Assembly (NCBI RefSeq): GCF_000312385.1
Contig: NZ_HE997626.1
Span: forward strand, 140,787-204,786
Length of the DNA stretch: 64,000 bases
Reading direction: 5' to 3'
Origin: Tsukamurella sp. 1534
GTDB lineage: Bacteria > Actinomycetota > Actinomycetes > Mycobacteriales > Mycobacteriaceae
This document shows, piece by piece, positions 17,411 through 24,938 of this stretch. Each line of letters opens with the position of its first letter. Position 1 is the first letter of the stretch. The position numbers and the translations under genes were made by a program. The notes beneath the pieces were generated by a model, which saw only the letters and a list, made by a program, of their open reading frames with translations, made no database searches and had not been told where the DNA came from.

Positions 17411-18589
17411 ATGCACGTCCTCATCGCCGGCGCCGGCATCGCCGGACTCGCCACGGCCCTGCGGCTCACCCGCGACGGTCACCGGGTCACGATCGTCGAG
17501 CGCGCGCCCGCGCGCCGGTCCGGCGGCTACCTCGTGAACCTGCTCGGCTCCGGCTTCGACGCCGCCGAGGCGCTCGATCTGGTGTCCGCGCTCCGCGAGC
17601 ACGACCAGGGGGTGTTCACGTCCAACCTGGTGCGCACGGACGGCACCACGCGGCTGCGGATGCCGGCGGCCCTCGCCGAGACCTCACTGGGTGACCGCGC
17701 GATCACCCTGTTCCGCGGCGACCTGGAATCGGTTCTGTACGAATCGGTCCGCGAGCGGGCGGAATTGCGCTTCGGAACGACGGTCACCGCGGTGAGCGAT
17801 CACGGGGCGGACCCCGTCCGCGTCACGCTCAGCGACGACACCGCCCTCGATGCGGATCTGGTGATCGGCGCGGACGGCCTGCACTCGGGCGTCCGCAGGC
17901 TGGTGTTCGGCCCGGATTCCGACGCCGTCGTCCCCCTGGATCACGTGGTGGGCGCCGTACCGCTCGACTCCCCGCCCGCGGGGCTCGCGGAGCAGACCGC
18001 CGACACCTTCATCGACGTGGGCCGCACCGCCGCCGCGTTCCGCCCGCGCGGACACCGCGCGTCGGTCTTCTTCACCTACCGGACGAACGCGGTGGATCAC
18101 GATCTCGCGGCCGGCCCCGCCGCTGCGGTCGCCGAGCGGTTCGGGGACCTCGGCGGCGGTCTCGGTGAGGCCCTGGACCGCGCCGGGGACGCCGGGGACG
18201 TCTACTTCGACGCGGTCAGCCACGTGGTCCTGCCGTCGTGGAGCCGGGGGCGCGTCGCGCTCCTGGGTGACGCGGCGTGGTGCGTCTCGCTGTTCGCCGG
18301 GCACGGCGCGGGGCTCGCGCTGGCGGGCGCGGACCGCCTGGGCGCGGCCCTCGCCTAGCACCCGGGGACGGATCCCGACGCCCTCGCCGCAGCACTCGCC
18401 GACTGGGAGGCGGGCCTGCGCGGCGAGGTGAGCGACCGGCAGAAGCAGGCCCGGGTGGGCATGGCACGGTTCGCTCCCCCGAGCCGGGTCCACCTGTTCG
18501 CGCAGGACACGATGATCCGCGCACTCACGGCGCCGGTGCTCGGCCCGTTCCTCCTCGGGCGGATGCGTCAGCGCGCGACTTCGCGGTGA
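17411..18589 (+). pseudogene. FAD-dependent aromatic monooxygenase interrupted by an amber codon
   Basis: A PHBH-type flavoprotein monooxygenase. It has HVLIAGAGIAGLATALRL at the N terminus, the DLVIGADGLHSGVR NADPH/FAD motif and VALLGDAAWCVSLFAGHGAG near the C-terminal third. Translation from the ATG at 17411 stops at TAG 18356-18358 after 315 residues. The same frame then continues for 76 codons of ordinary coding sequence (HPGTDPDALAAALADWEAGL and onward) to TGA at 18587-18589. The 392-codon total matches the usual family length. A CAG to TAG change is the simplest cause. The truncated protein keeps the nucleotide motifs but loses the C-terminal helices. It overlaps the convergent end of selB by 22 bp. 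Confidence 0.85.
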
Positions 18590-20349
18590 CCCGCGTCCAG
18601 GCGGCGGGTCCAGCCCCGGGAATCGAGGTGTTCGAGCAGCGGGATCGCGACGCGGCGGGTGGTGCCCAGCGCTCGACGGGCCTCCGAGGTGGTGAACGGC
18701 TGTGGCAGGCGCGCGAGTTCGCGCATCGCCAGAGCCGGCGCCTTCGGCGAGAGCACCACCCCGTCGGCCAGCCGGATCAGCCTGCCCGCCCGTTCCGCGG
18801 CGGCGAGTTCCCTGGTCCCCAACTTCAGCGCGGCCAGGTCGTCCGCCTCGGGGGCCGCGAACTGCGCCGATGCGAGGCGACGCTCGAGTTCCGCCACGGG
18901 CGCCTCCGCGGGACCGAGGTCGGTGCGGTGGCCGGGCAGGGCCAGCACCCCGCCGGCGGATTCGACGCCCGCGCCGTCGACGACGGTCCGCAGGAGTGAC
19001 GGGTCCGGGAGTGCCAGTGCGTCCCGGGCGGCCCCGAGGGACAGGCCCGCGGCCAGGGGATCCGTGCGGTGCAGCTCGTCGACGAGTGCACGCAGTCGCA
19101 GCTGCCACTCCGCGAGGGCGTCCTCGTGCACCCACCAGTCCCCGATCACGCGCACGCCGCCGGGCACGACGGTGCCGAACCCCAGTCCCGCCAACCTCTC
19201 CCGGGAGACCGCGCCGTGCCGTTCCACCTCCGCCATGAGGCCTTCACCGGCCTCCAGCCCGGCGAGGGCGCCGGCCCGGCGCGCACCGTCGCCGCGGCGA
19301 CGAAGAGCGGGCGGGTCCGCATCGAGCACCCTTGCGCCGCCGACGATCCGGTGCGCGCCGGGGTCCCGCAACACCAGCCGGTCGCCCCGGGTGAGGGGCG
19401 CGGGCCGGGCGAGTGTGAGCCTGAGGTGGTCGCCGTCGAACGGACGCACCCGCGCCGGGATCGCCGCGGTCCCCGCGTGCACCGTGAGCCACTCGGGGAC
19501 TCCGTGGTCGGGATCGATCCCGGTGGCGCGCACGTCGATCACGGCGGTGAGCGGGAACGTTCCGGGTGTGACCAGGACGTCGCCGCGCCGCACCCCCTCG
19601 GGCGCGACGCCGCGCAGGTTCACCGCGACGCGGGAGACGGGTCCCACCTCCGCGGCGTCGCCGCCGTGGCGCTGGAGCCCGCGCACGGTGACGCGCCGCG
19701 CACCGTCGGCCCCGATGAGCTCCAATTCGTCACCCGAACGGACCGTACCGGCGGGCAGGGTGCCGGTGAGCACGGTGCCCGCGCCGACCACGGTGAACGC
19801 CCGGTCCACCCAGAACCGCACGGCGGCACCGGGATCAGGCGGGGGCACGGCCGCGAGTACGTCGTCGAGCGCAACGCGGAGAACGTCCAGACCGGCACCG
19901 GTGACGGCGGAGACCTCCACCATCGGCGCCTCCGCCAGTCCTGTCTCCGCCAGTTCCCGGCGCACCCGCGCCCGGACCTCAGCGACGTCTCCGCGAGCCT
20001 TGTCGATGCGGGTGAGGACGACGAGGCCGTGCTCGATCCCCAACGCGGCGAGCGCGTCCCGGTGGTCGCCGGACTGGGCGCGCCAGCCCTCGTCGGCCGC
20101 GACCACGAGGCAGACCACCGGCACGGGCCCCAGTCCGGCGAGCATGTTTCCGAGGAACCGCTCGTGTCCGGGCACGTCCACGAACGCCACCTCACGGCCG
20201 GAGGGTAGTGCGGTCCAGGCGAACCCGAGGTCGATCGTGAGGCCCCGCCTCCGCTCCTCCTCCCAGCGGTCGGGTTCGATCCCGGTGAGGGCGCGGACGA
20301 GCGTGGACTTGCCGTGGTCGACGTGGCCGGCAGTGGCTACGACGAACAC
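18568..20349 (-). CDS. selB: Selenocysteine-specific elongation factor SelB
   Basis: Delivers Sec-tRNA to UGA codons marked by a SECIS hairpin. The 593-residue protein begins VFVVATAGHVDHGKSTLVRA (G1), then RRGLTIDLGFAW, DVPGHERFLGNML (G3), and LTRIDKARG in the G4 position. The EF-Tu-like beta domains follow. The C-terminal half holds winged-helix repeats that bind the SECIS RNA, ending near ALGTTRRVAIPLLEHLDSRG. The GTG start at 20349 lies inside the last codons of selA, overlapping by 13 bases, so the two are coupled. Longer upstream reading in this frame is spurious. It is the last gene of the selC-selA-selB run and serves fdhA in this locus. Confidence 0.95.
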   Translation of the reverse strand: MFVVATAGHVDHGKSTLVRALTGIEPDRWEEERRRGLTIDLGFAWTALPSGREVAFVDVPGHERFLGNMLAGLGPVPVVCLVVAADEGWRAQSGDHRDALAALGIEHGLVVLTRIDKARGDVAEVRARVRRELAETGLAEAPMVEVSAVTGAGLDVLRVALDDVLAAVPPPDPGAAVRFWVDRAFTVVGAGTVLTGTLPAGTVRSGDELELIGADGARRVTVRGLQRHGGDAAEVGPVSRVAVNLRGVAPEGVRRGDVLVTPGTFPLTAVIDVRATGIDPDHGVPEWLTVHAGTAAIPARVRPFDGDHLRLTLARPAPLTRGDRLVLRDPGAHRIVGGARVLDADPPALRRRGDGARRAGALAGLEAGEGLMAEVERHGAVSRERLAGLGFGTVVPGGVRVIGDWWVHEDALAEWQLRLRALVDELHRTDPLAAGLSLGAARDALALPDPSLLRTVVDGAGVESAGGVLALPGHRTDLGPAEAPVAELERRLASAQFAAPEADDLAALKLGTRELAAAERAGRLIRLADGVVLSPKAPALAMRELARLPQPFTTSEARRALGTTRRVAIPLLEHLDSRGWTRRLDAGHREVAR

Positions 20350-21632
20350 GCCGCCACCGCCAGCACAGCGTCCGCGACGTCGCCGTCGGATTCCTCGGGG
20401 ACGCACCGCAGGTCCACCAGGCAGGCCCCGTCGTGCACCCGCGGGAGGATCGCGGGATCGCCGAGCCGCAGCGGGCGTGCGTAGGCCTCGGGGAGGCGGA
20501 CGGCCCACCCCGGCAACGGCACTCCGGGCGCCCCGCCGCCGCCCACGCGGCCGTCGTGCGCGACGACGGTGCCGCCCACGCGGGCGGCGAGCCGGTCCGC
20601 CCGCGTCCGGAGGGAGTCGGCGTCGGCGTGCAGGTACCGCACGACGGGGGCGTCGGGCCCGGAGACGGTGGCCTCCAACGCGGCGAGGGCGAGCTTGTCG
20701 GCGCGGACGGCGCGGGCCAGCGGGTGCCGGGCGAGGCCGGAGATCACGTCGGCGCGGCCGAGGAGGACGCCCGCCTGGGGGCCGCCGAGTAGCTTGTCGC
20801 CGCTCGCGGTGACCACATCGGCGCCCGCGGCGAGCACGGACCGGGCGTCGGGCTCGCCGGGGAGCGCCGGATCGGCGGCGAGCAGGCCGCTGCCGATGTC
20901 CACGACGAGCGGGACGTCGCCGCAGAGTGCGCGCAGCTCCGCGATGTCCACGCCCGAGGTGAAGCCCTCGACGCGGAAGTTGCTGGGGTGCACCTTGAGT
21001 ACGCATCCGGTGCCGGGTCCGAGCGCGTCGGCGTAATCCCGGGCGTGGGTGCGGTTGGTCGCGCCCACCTCGCGCAGGCGGGCCCCCGTCGACGCGATCA
21101 GGTCGGGGAGGCGGAACCCGGCACCGATCTCGATGAGCTCGCCCCGGCTCACGACCACCTCGCGTCCCGCGGCGAGTGCGGTGGTGGCGAGCACGAGGGC
21201 CGCGGCGCCGTTGTTGACCACGAGCGCCTCCCCCGCCTCCGGGCACGCGGCGAGCAGCGCGGCCCGCGCCCCGGCACCGCGCTTCGAGCGGGCACCGCTG
21301 TCCAGGTCGAGCTCCACGTCCACATAGCCCGAGGACGCCGTCATCGCCGCGAGTGCGGCGGGCGAGAGCGGAGCTCGGCCCAGGTTCGTGTGCACGACGA
21401 CGCCGGTCGCGTTGAGCACGGGCCGTAGCGACGTGACGGTCGCGGCTTCGAGTGCGCGCTCGACCGTGTCCGCCACGTCCTCCGGGGCGGCGGCGCCCCG
21501 CCGGGCCGCGTCCTGCGCGGCGGTGATCTCCGCCCGCACCCGGCGCTCTCCGAGGCGTGCGGACGCGGCGACGACGGCGGGGCGGGCGAGAAGCGCGTCG
21601 GTGCGCGGGATCAACCGGCGGGGATCGGTCAC
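20337..21632 (-). CDS. selA: L-seryl-tRNA(Sec) selenium transferase SelA
   Basis: A PLP enzyme that converts Ser-tRNA(Sec) to Sec-tRNA(Sec) using selenophosphate. The 431-residue protein has the SelA-type N-terminal domain (VTDPRRLIPRTDALLARP), TGVVVHTNLGRAPLS near residue 80, NNGAAALVLAT, and the PLP-lysine motif TASGDKLLGGPQAG. The GTG at 21632 is preceded by AAGGAGG five bases upstream. An ATG further out would run through the tRNA-Sec gene and must be wrong. The start lies 28 bp downstream of the tRNA-Sec 3' end on the same strand, so tRNA, selA and selB may form one transcript. Confidence 0.96.
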   Translation of the reverse strand: MTDPRRLIPRTDALLARPAVVAASARLGERRVRAEITAAQDAARRGAAAPEDVADTVERALEAATVTSLRPVLNATGVVVHTNLGRAPLSPAALAAMTASSGYVDVELDLDSGARSKRGAGARAALLAACPEAGEALVVNNGAAALVLATTALAAGREVVVSRGELIEIGAGFRLPDLIASTGARLREVGATNRTHARDYADALGPGTGCVLKVHPSNFRVEGFTSGVDIAELRALCGDVPLVVDIGSGLLAADPALPGEPDARSVLAAGADVVTASGDKLLGGPQAGVLLGRADVISGLARHPLARAVRADKLALAALEATVSGPDAPVVRYLHADADSLRTRADRLAARVGGTVVAHDGRVGGGGAPGVPLPGWAVRLPEAYARPLRLGDPAILPRVHDGACLVDLRCVPEESDGDVADAVLAVAACSS

Positions 21633-21660
21633 GGGCCCTCCTTGCGCTGCTGCCGAAAGC

Positions 21661-21756
21661 TGGCGGAGGTGGACGGGAATCGAACCCGCCAGGCCGAGAT
21701 GCTCGACCTCACCGGTTTTGAAGACCGGGGAGCCCACCAGGAACTCAGACACCTCC
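21661..21756 (-). tRNA. selC: Selenocysteine tRNA, anticodon UCA
   Basis: A 96-base tRNA-Sec on the minus strand. It starts GGAGGTGTCTGAG and ends in an encoded CCA (21663-21661) after discriminator G. The anticodon arm CCGGTCTTCAAAACCGG shows the UCA anticodon, a long variable arm GAGGTCGAGCATCTCGGCC follows, and the T arm contains GGTTCGATTCC. The long acceptor and large extra arm are the tRNA-Sec hallmarks that SelA and SelB recognise. selA starts 28 bp downstream on the same strand, and selD starts 33 bp away on the other strand. Confidence 0.96.
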
Positions 21757-21789
21757 GCGGTCCAAGATAGACGCCGCTACGGTGGAGCC

Positions 21790-22767
21790 GTGACGGACGC
21801 CCGATTGACCTCGTTCGCGCACGGCGGCGGCTGTGCCTGCAAGATCCCTCCCGGGGAGCTGGAGGAGGCGGTCCGGGGACTGACCGGCCATGCCTCCCCC
21901 GACGTCCTGGTGGGGCTCGACGACGGCGACGACGCGGCGGCGGTGCGGCTCTCCGACGAGTTCGCGGTCCTGTCGACGGCCGACTTCTTCACGCCCGTCG
22001 TGGACGACGCGTTCGACTGGGGCCGGATCGCCGCGGCGAACGCGCTCTCCGACGTGTACGCCATGGGCGGGCGCCCCGTGATGGCCATCAACCTGGTGGG
22101 CTGGCCCCGCGACGCGCTGCCGCTCGAGCTCATGACCGAGGTGCTCCGCGGCGGACTCGCCGTCGCGCAGGAGGCGGGCTGCCCGGTGATCGGCGGCCAC
22201 AGCATCGACGATCCCGAGCCGAAGTACGGCATGGCCGTCACCGGCATCGCGCATCCGGACCGGCTGCTGCGCAACGATTCCGCTGAGCCGGGCCTGCCGC
22301 TGACCCTGACCAAGCCGATCGGCGTGGGCCTGCTCAACAACCGGCACAAGCGCACGGGTGAGGTGTCCGAGGCGGCGATCGCGACGATGACCGCGCTCAA
22401 CCGCGACGCCGCCGCCGCGGCGCTGGCCGCGGGCGCCCGCGCGGCCACCGACGTCACGGGCTTCGGACTGCTGGGGCACCTGTTCAAGATGTGCCGCGCC
22501 TCGGGGGTCGGCGCGGAGATCGACGCCGCCGCCGTTCCACTGGTCGACGGTGCGCGGGAGGCGCTGCGCGACGGATACGTCTCCGGCGGCACCCGCCGGA
22601 ACCTGGACTGGGTGGCGCCGCACCTGGACGCCGACGGCGCCCCGGAGGAGGCGCTGCTCCTGCTCGCCGACGCGCAGACATCGGGTGGGCTCCTCGTCGT
22701 GGGCGAGGTGCCCGGATACCCCGTGATCGGCCGCACCACCGCCGGGCCGGGTATCGCGATCCGCTGA
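21790..22767 (+). CDS. selD: Selenophosphate synthetase
   Basis: Makes selenophosphate from selenide and ATP, the selenium donor for SelA. The 325-residue protein has the glycine-rich N-terminal active site HGGGCACKIPPGEL, in which the position that is Sec or Cys in SelD proteins is cysteine, so it does not itself require Sec. A TADFFTPVVDD aspartate motif, the AANALSDVYAMGG motif and the ATDVTGFGLLGHL motif follow. The start is GTG at 21790, 33 bp from the 5' end of the divergent tRNA-Sec gene. No ribosome site is obvious and TACGGT lies seven bases upstream, so a leaderless start is possible. It converges on fdhC. Confidence 0.95.
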   Translation: MTDARLTSFAHGGGCACKIPPGELEEAVRGLTGHASPDVLVGLDDGDDAAAVRLSDEFAVLSTADFFTPVVDDAFDWGRIAAANALSDVYAMGGRPVMAINLVGWPRDALPLELMTEVLRGGLAVAQEAGCPVIGGHSIDDPEPKYGMAVTGIAHPDRLLRNDSAEPGLPLTLTKPIGVGLLNNRHKRTGEVSEAAIATMTALNRDAAAAALAAGARAATDVTGFGLLGHLFKMCRASGVGAEIDAAAVPLVDGAREALRDGYVSGGTRRNLDWVAPHLDADGAPEEALLLLADAQTSGGLLVVGEVPGYPVIGRTTAGPGIAIR

Positions 22768-22777
22768 CCGCGTACCG

Positions 22778-23875
22778 CTATTCGGCGGTGGTGATCGAAT
22801 CTCCGGTCTGTCCCGCCGCGCGGCGCCGGGCCAAGCGCCGCTTCTGCGGCTCGATGACGTACTTCGGGTCGTGCGTCGATTCCAGCCCGGCCTCGAACAC
22901 CCCGAACCGGGTGAGCGCTGAGGCGCCGAGGAGCGCGAGGCCGGAGGCGACGGCGACCGGGCGGCGTCCCCCGCCGAGCAGCGCGCCGAGACCGCCGGCG
23001 ACTGCGAGCCGCTCGCTCCACCGGAGCATCGCGCCGGGCTTGCCGTGGTGCAGCGGCTCCACCAGGACGGGGTCCATGCGGGACTCCATGTACTTCATCG
23101 CGGCGATGTCGCCGAGCACGCCGGCTACGGCGAACGCGCGGGCCGGTCCGGTCTCGGCGGTCGGGGTGGTGACCATCGCGAGGCCGCCGGAAGCGAGCGA
23201 CGCCGAGCTGACGAACACGAACGGCAGGTCGCGGTGCGCCTCGTTCCAGGTGGGAACTGCGGTGTCCGACAACAGTACAGCGGTGTACACGGCCAGCGGC
23301 GGCCCGAATGCGGCGGCGCCGAAGCCCGCCGGGCCCTCCACGGCACGCAGCACCCGGCGCAGCGGGCCCAGCGGCAGGCGCTCACCGGTCAGGCGGTCCA
23401 CCTCCGCCGCCGCGGCGATGCCGATCCCCGTGCCGTAGCCCGAGAGGATCCACGAGCCCATGCTCATCGGGGACGTCACCTTCGCGGTGCGCATCATGTT
23501 GATGAACCGCTCCGGCCTACCGAGGTCGGCGATGAGGGCGACGGCGCCGAGGCCGACCGCGGTGAGCGCGCCGAGCCGGGCGTTGCGGCGCAGCGCGGAC
23601 CGGCCCGTGAGCTGGCCGCCGAGCGCGAGCACGCCGGAGCCTCCGGCGACGCCGCCGAGCACCAGGTACGCGGCCACGGGCCACTCCCACGGCGGCGGCT
23701 TGACCACGGGTTTGCCGTAGTACGAGCCGAACTCGGCGTCCGGCACCATGAACACCTCGCGGCTGCCGTCGCCGCCGCCCGCCAAGCCGGGGCGGTTCTT
23801 GGGCGGGTTCTTCCGCCACTTCCGCCGGCGCGGCGGCTCGGGCGGACGGACCTCGTCGAACTCGGAGTGGGTCAT
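22778..23875 (-). CDS. Formate dehydrogenase membrane subunit, NrfD/PsrC-like
   Basis: A 365-residue polytopic protein: a charged N terminus with a poly-proline/Arg segment (RPPEPPRRRKWRKNPPKNRP), then WPVAAYLVLGGVAGGSGVLA and roughly eight membrane helices. The IADLGRPERFINMMR loop between helices is typical of NrfD-type quinone-reactive subunits. It would anchor the FdhA-FdhB pair to the membrane and pass electrons to menaquinone. The ATG overlaps the fdhB stop by four bases. The gene ends ten bases from the convergent selD. The last residues are hydrophilic and basic. It is not the cytochrome b (FdnI) type, since I see no suitably placed haem-ligating histidines. Confidence 0.88.
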   Translation of the reverse strand: MTHSEFDEVRPPEPPRRRKWRKNPPKNRPGLAGGGDGSREVFMVPDAEFGSYYGKPVVKPPPWEWPVAAYLVLGGVAGGSGVLALGGQLTGRSALRRNARLGALTAVGLGAVALIADLGRPERFINMMRTAKVTSPMSMGSWILSGYGTGIGIAAAAEVDRLTGERLPLGPLRRVLRAVEGPAGFGAAAFGPPLAVYTAVLLSDTAVPTWNEAHRDLPFVFVSSASLASGGLAMVTTPTAETGPARAFAVAGVLGDIAAMKYMESRMDPVLVEPLHHGKPGAMLRWSERLAVAGGLGALLGGGRRPVAVASGLALLGASALTRFGVFEAGLESTHDPKYVIEPQKRRLARRRAAGQTGDSITTAE

Positions 23876-24906
23876 CGTCGGCCCCCTCGCCGCAGCGCGC
23901 CGCCGAGGAACGAGACCGCGGCGGCGGCCGCCATGCCGAGCGCGGCCACGCCTGCCCGCTTGTACATCTCGGGGAGGTCGGCGGTGCAGACCCGCGGGTC
24001 CGGCGGGAGCCCGTACACCTCGGGCTCGTCGAGCAGCAGGAACACCGATCCGGTGCCGCCGACCCCGTCGAGCTCGTTCGCGCCGTACAGGCGCGCCTCG
24101 GTCATCCCCTGCGCGTGCAGCTGCGCCACGCGCTCACGGGCGGTGGTGACCATGTCGTCGTGATCCCCGAACTTGATCGAGGTGGTGGGGCAGGTCTTGG
24201 CGCAGGCCGGCGTCTCGTCGTCGAGGAGCCGGTCGTAGCAGAGGGTGCACTTCTGGGCGATGCCGCGCTTGGAGACCGGCGGCTGCTCCCCCTTGCGGTG
24301 GCCCTCGCCGTTGGTGGTGCCGAACGTGCCGTCGCCCCGTCGCTCGACGACGCCGAACGGGCAGCCCGCCACGCACGTACCGCAGCCGTTGCACACGTCC
24401 GACTGGACCACGACGGTGCCGAACTCGGTACGCATCATGGCGCCGGTGGGGCACACGTCGAGGCAGCCCGCATGCGTGCAGTGCTTGCACACGTCGGAGC
24501 TCATCAGCCACCGGAACTCCGGGGTGTCGGGCGGGGTGACGTCCACCTCGCCCCACGCCGGCATCTCCTCGGCGGCCGCGGGGGCCTCCGATCCGCGGAC
24601 GCCGGGCATGCCGAGGGCCACCAGCTCGCGGCCGGACTCGCGGGCCGCGGCGATCCGCTCCGCGCCCTGCTCCACGAACGCGACGTGCCGCCACGTGCTG
24701 GCGCCGAGCGCCTCGGTGTTGTCGTAGGACATGCCGGTGAGTTCGAGATCGCCGTCGCGCGGGTTGCGGTTCCACTCCTTGCACGCGACCTCACACGCCT
24801 TGCAACCGATGCAGATCGAGGTGTCGGTGAAGAAGCCCTTGCGGTGCTCGTGGCGGTGCCAGTGCGCGTCGGCGCTCGGGTCGGTCGGTCCGGACAGCTG
24901 TCCCAT
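23872..24906 (-). CDS. Formate dehydrogenase iron-sulfur subunit
   Basis: A 344-residue 4Fe-4S ferredoxin-type electron-transfer subunit. The first cluster motif is CIGCKACEVACK (Cys 32, 35, 38, 42). CKHCTHAGCLDVCP, CNGCGTCVAGCP and CTLCYDRL...CAKTCP follow, enough for four 4Fe-4S clusters as in FdnH/FdoH. A C-terminal hydrophobic stretch GVAALGMAAAAAVSFLGGAL is a likely membrane anchor with a basic tail. It carries electrons from the FdhA active site to the NrfD-like subunit. It lies 32 bp after fdhA and overlaps fdhC by four bases, so the three form one operon. Confidence 0.92.
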   Translation of the reverse strand: MGQLSGPTDPSADAHWHRHEHRKGFFTDTSICIGCKACEVACKEWNRNPRDGDLELTGMSYDNTEALGASTWRHVAFVEQGAERIAAARESGRELVALGMPGVRGSEAPAAAEEMPAWGEVDVTPPDTPEFRWLMSSDVCKHCTHAGCLDVCPTGAMMRTEFGTVVVQSDVCNGCGTCVAGCPFGVVERRGDGTFGTTNGEGHRKGEQPPVSKRGIAQKCTLCYDRLLDDETPACAKTCPTTSIKFGDHDDMVTTARERVAQLHAQGMTEARLYGANELDGVGGTGSVFLLLDEPEVYGLPPDPRVCTADLPEMYKRAGVAALGMAAAAAVSFLGGALRRGGRR

Positions 24907-24938
24907 CTAGCCACACCTCCTCGTCGCAGTATCTCTCG

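Noticed and set aside
21633-21752. N-terminal extension of selA beginning at 21752
   Set aside because: It would read through the tRNA-Sec gene. The GTG at 21632 has a ribosome site and fits family N termini.
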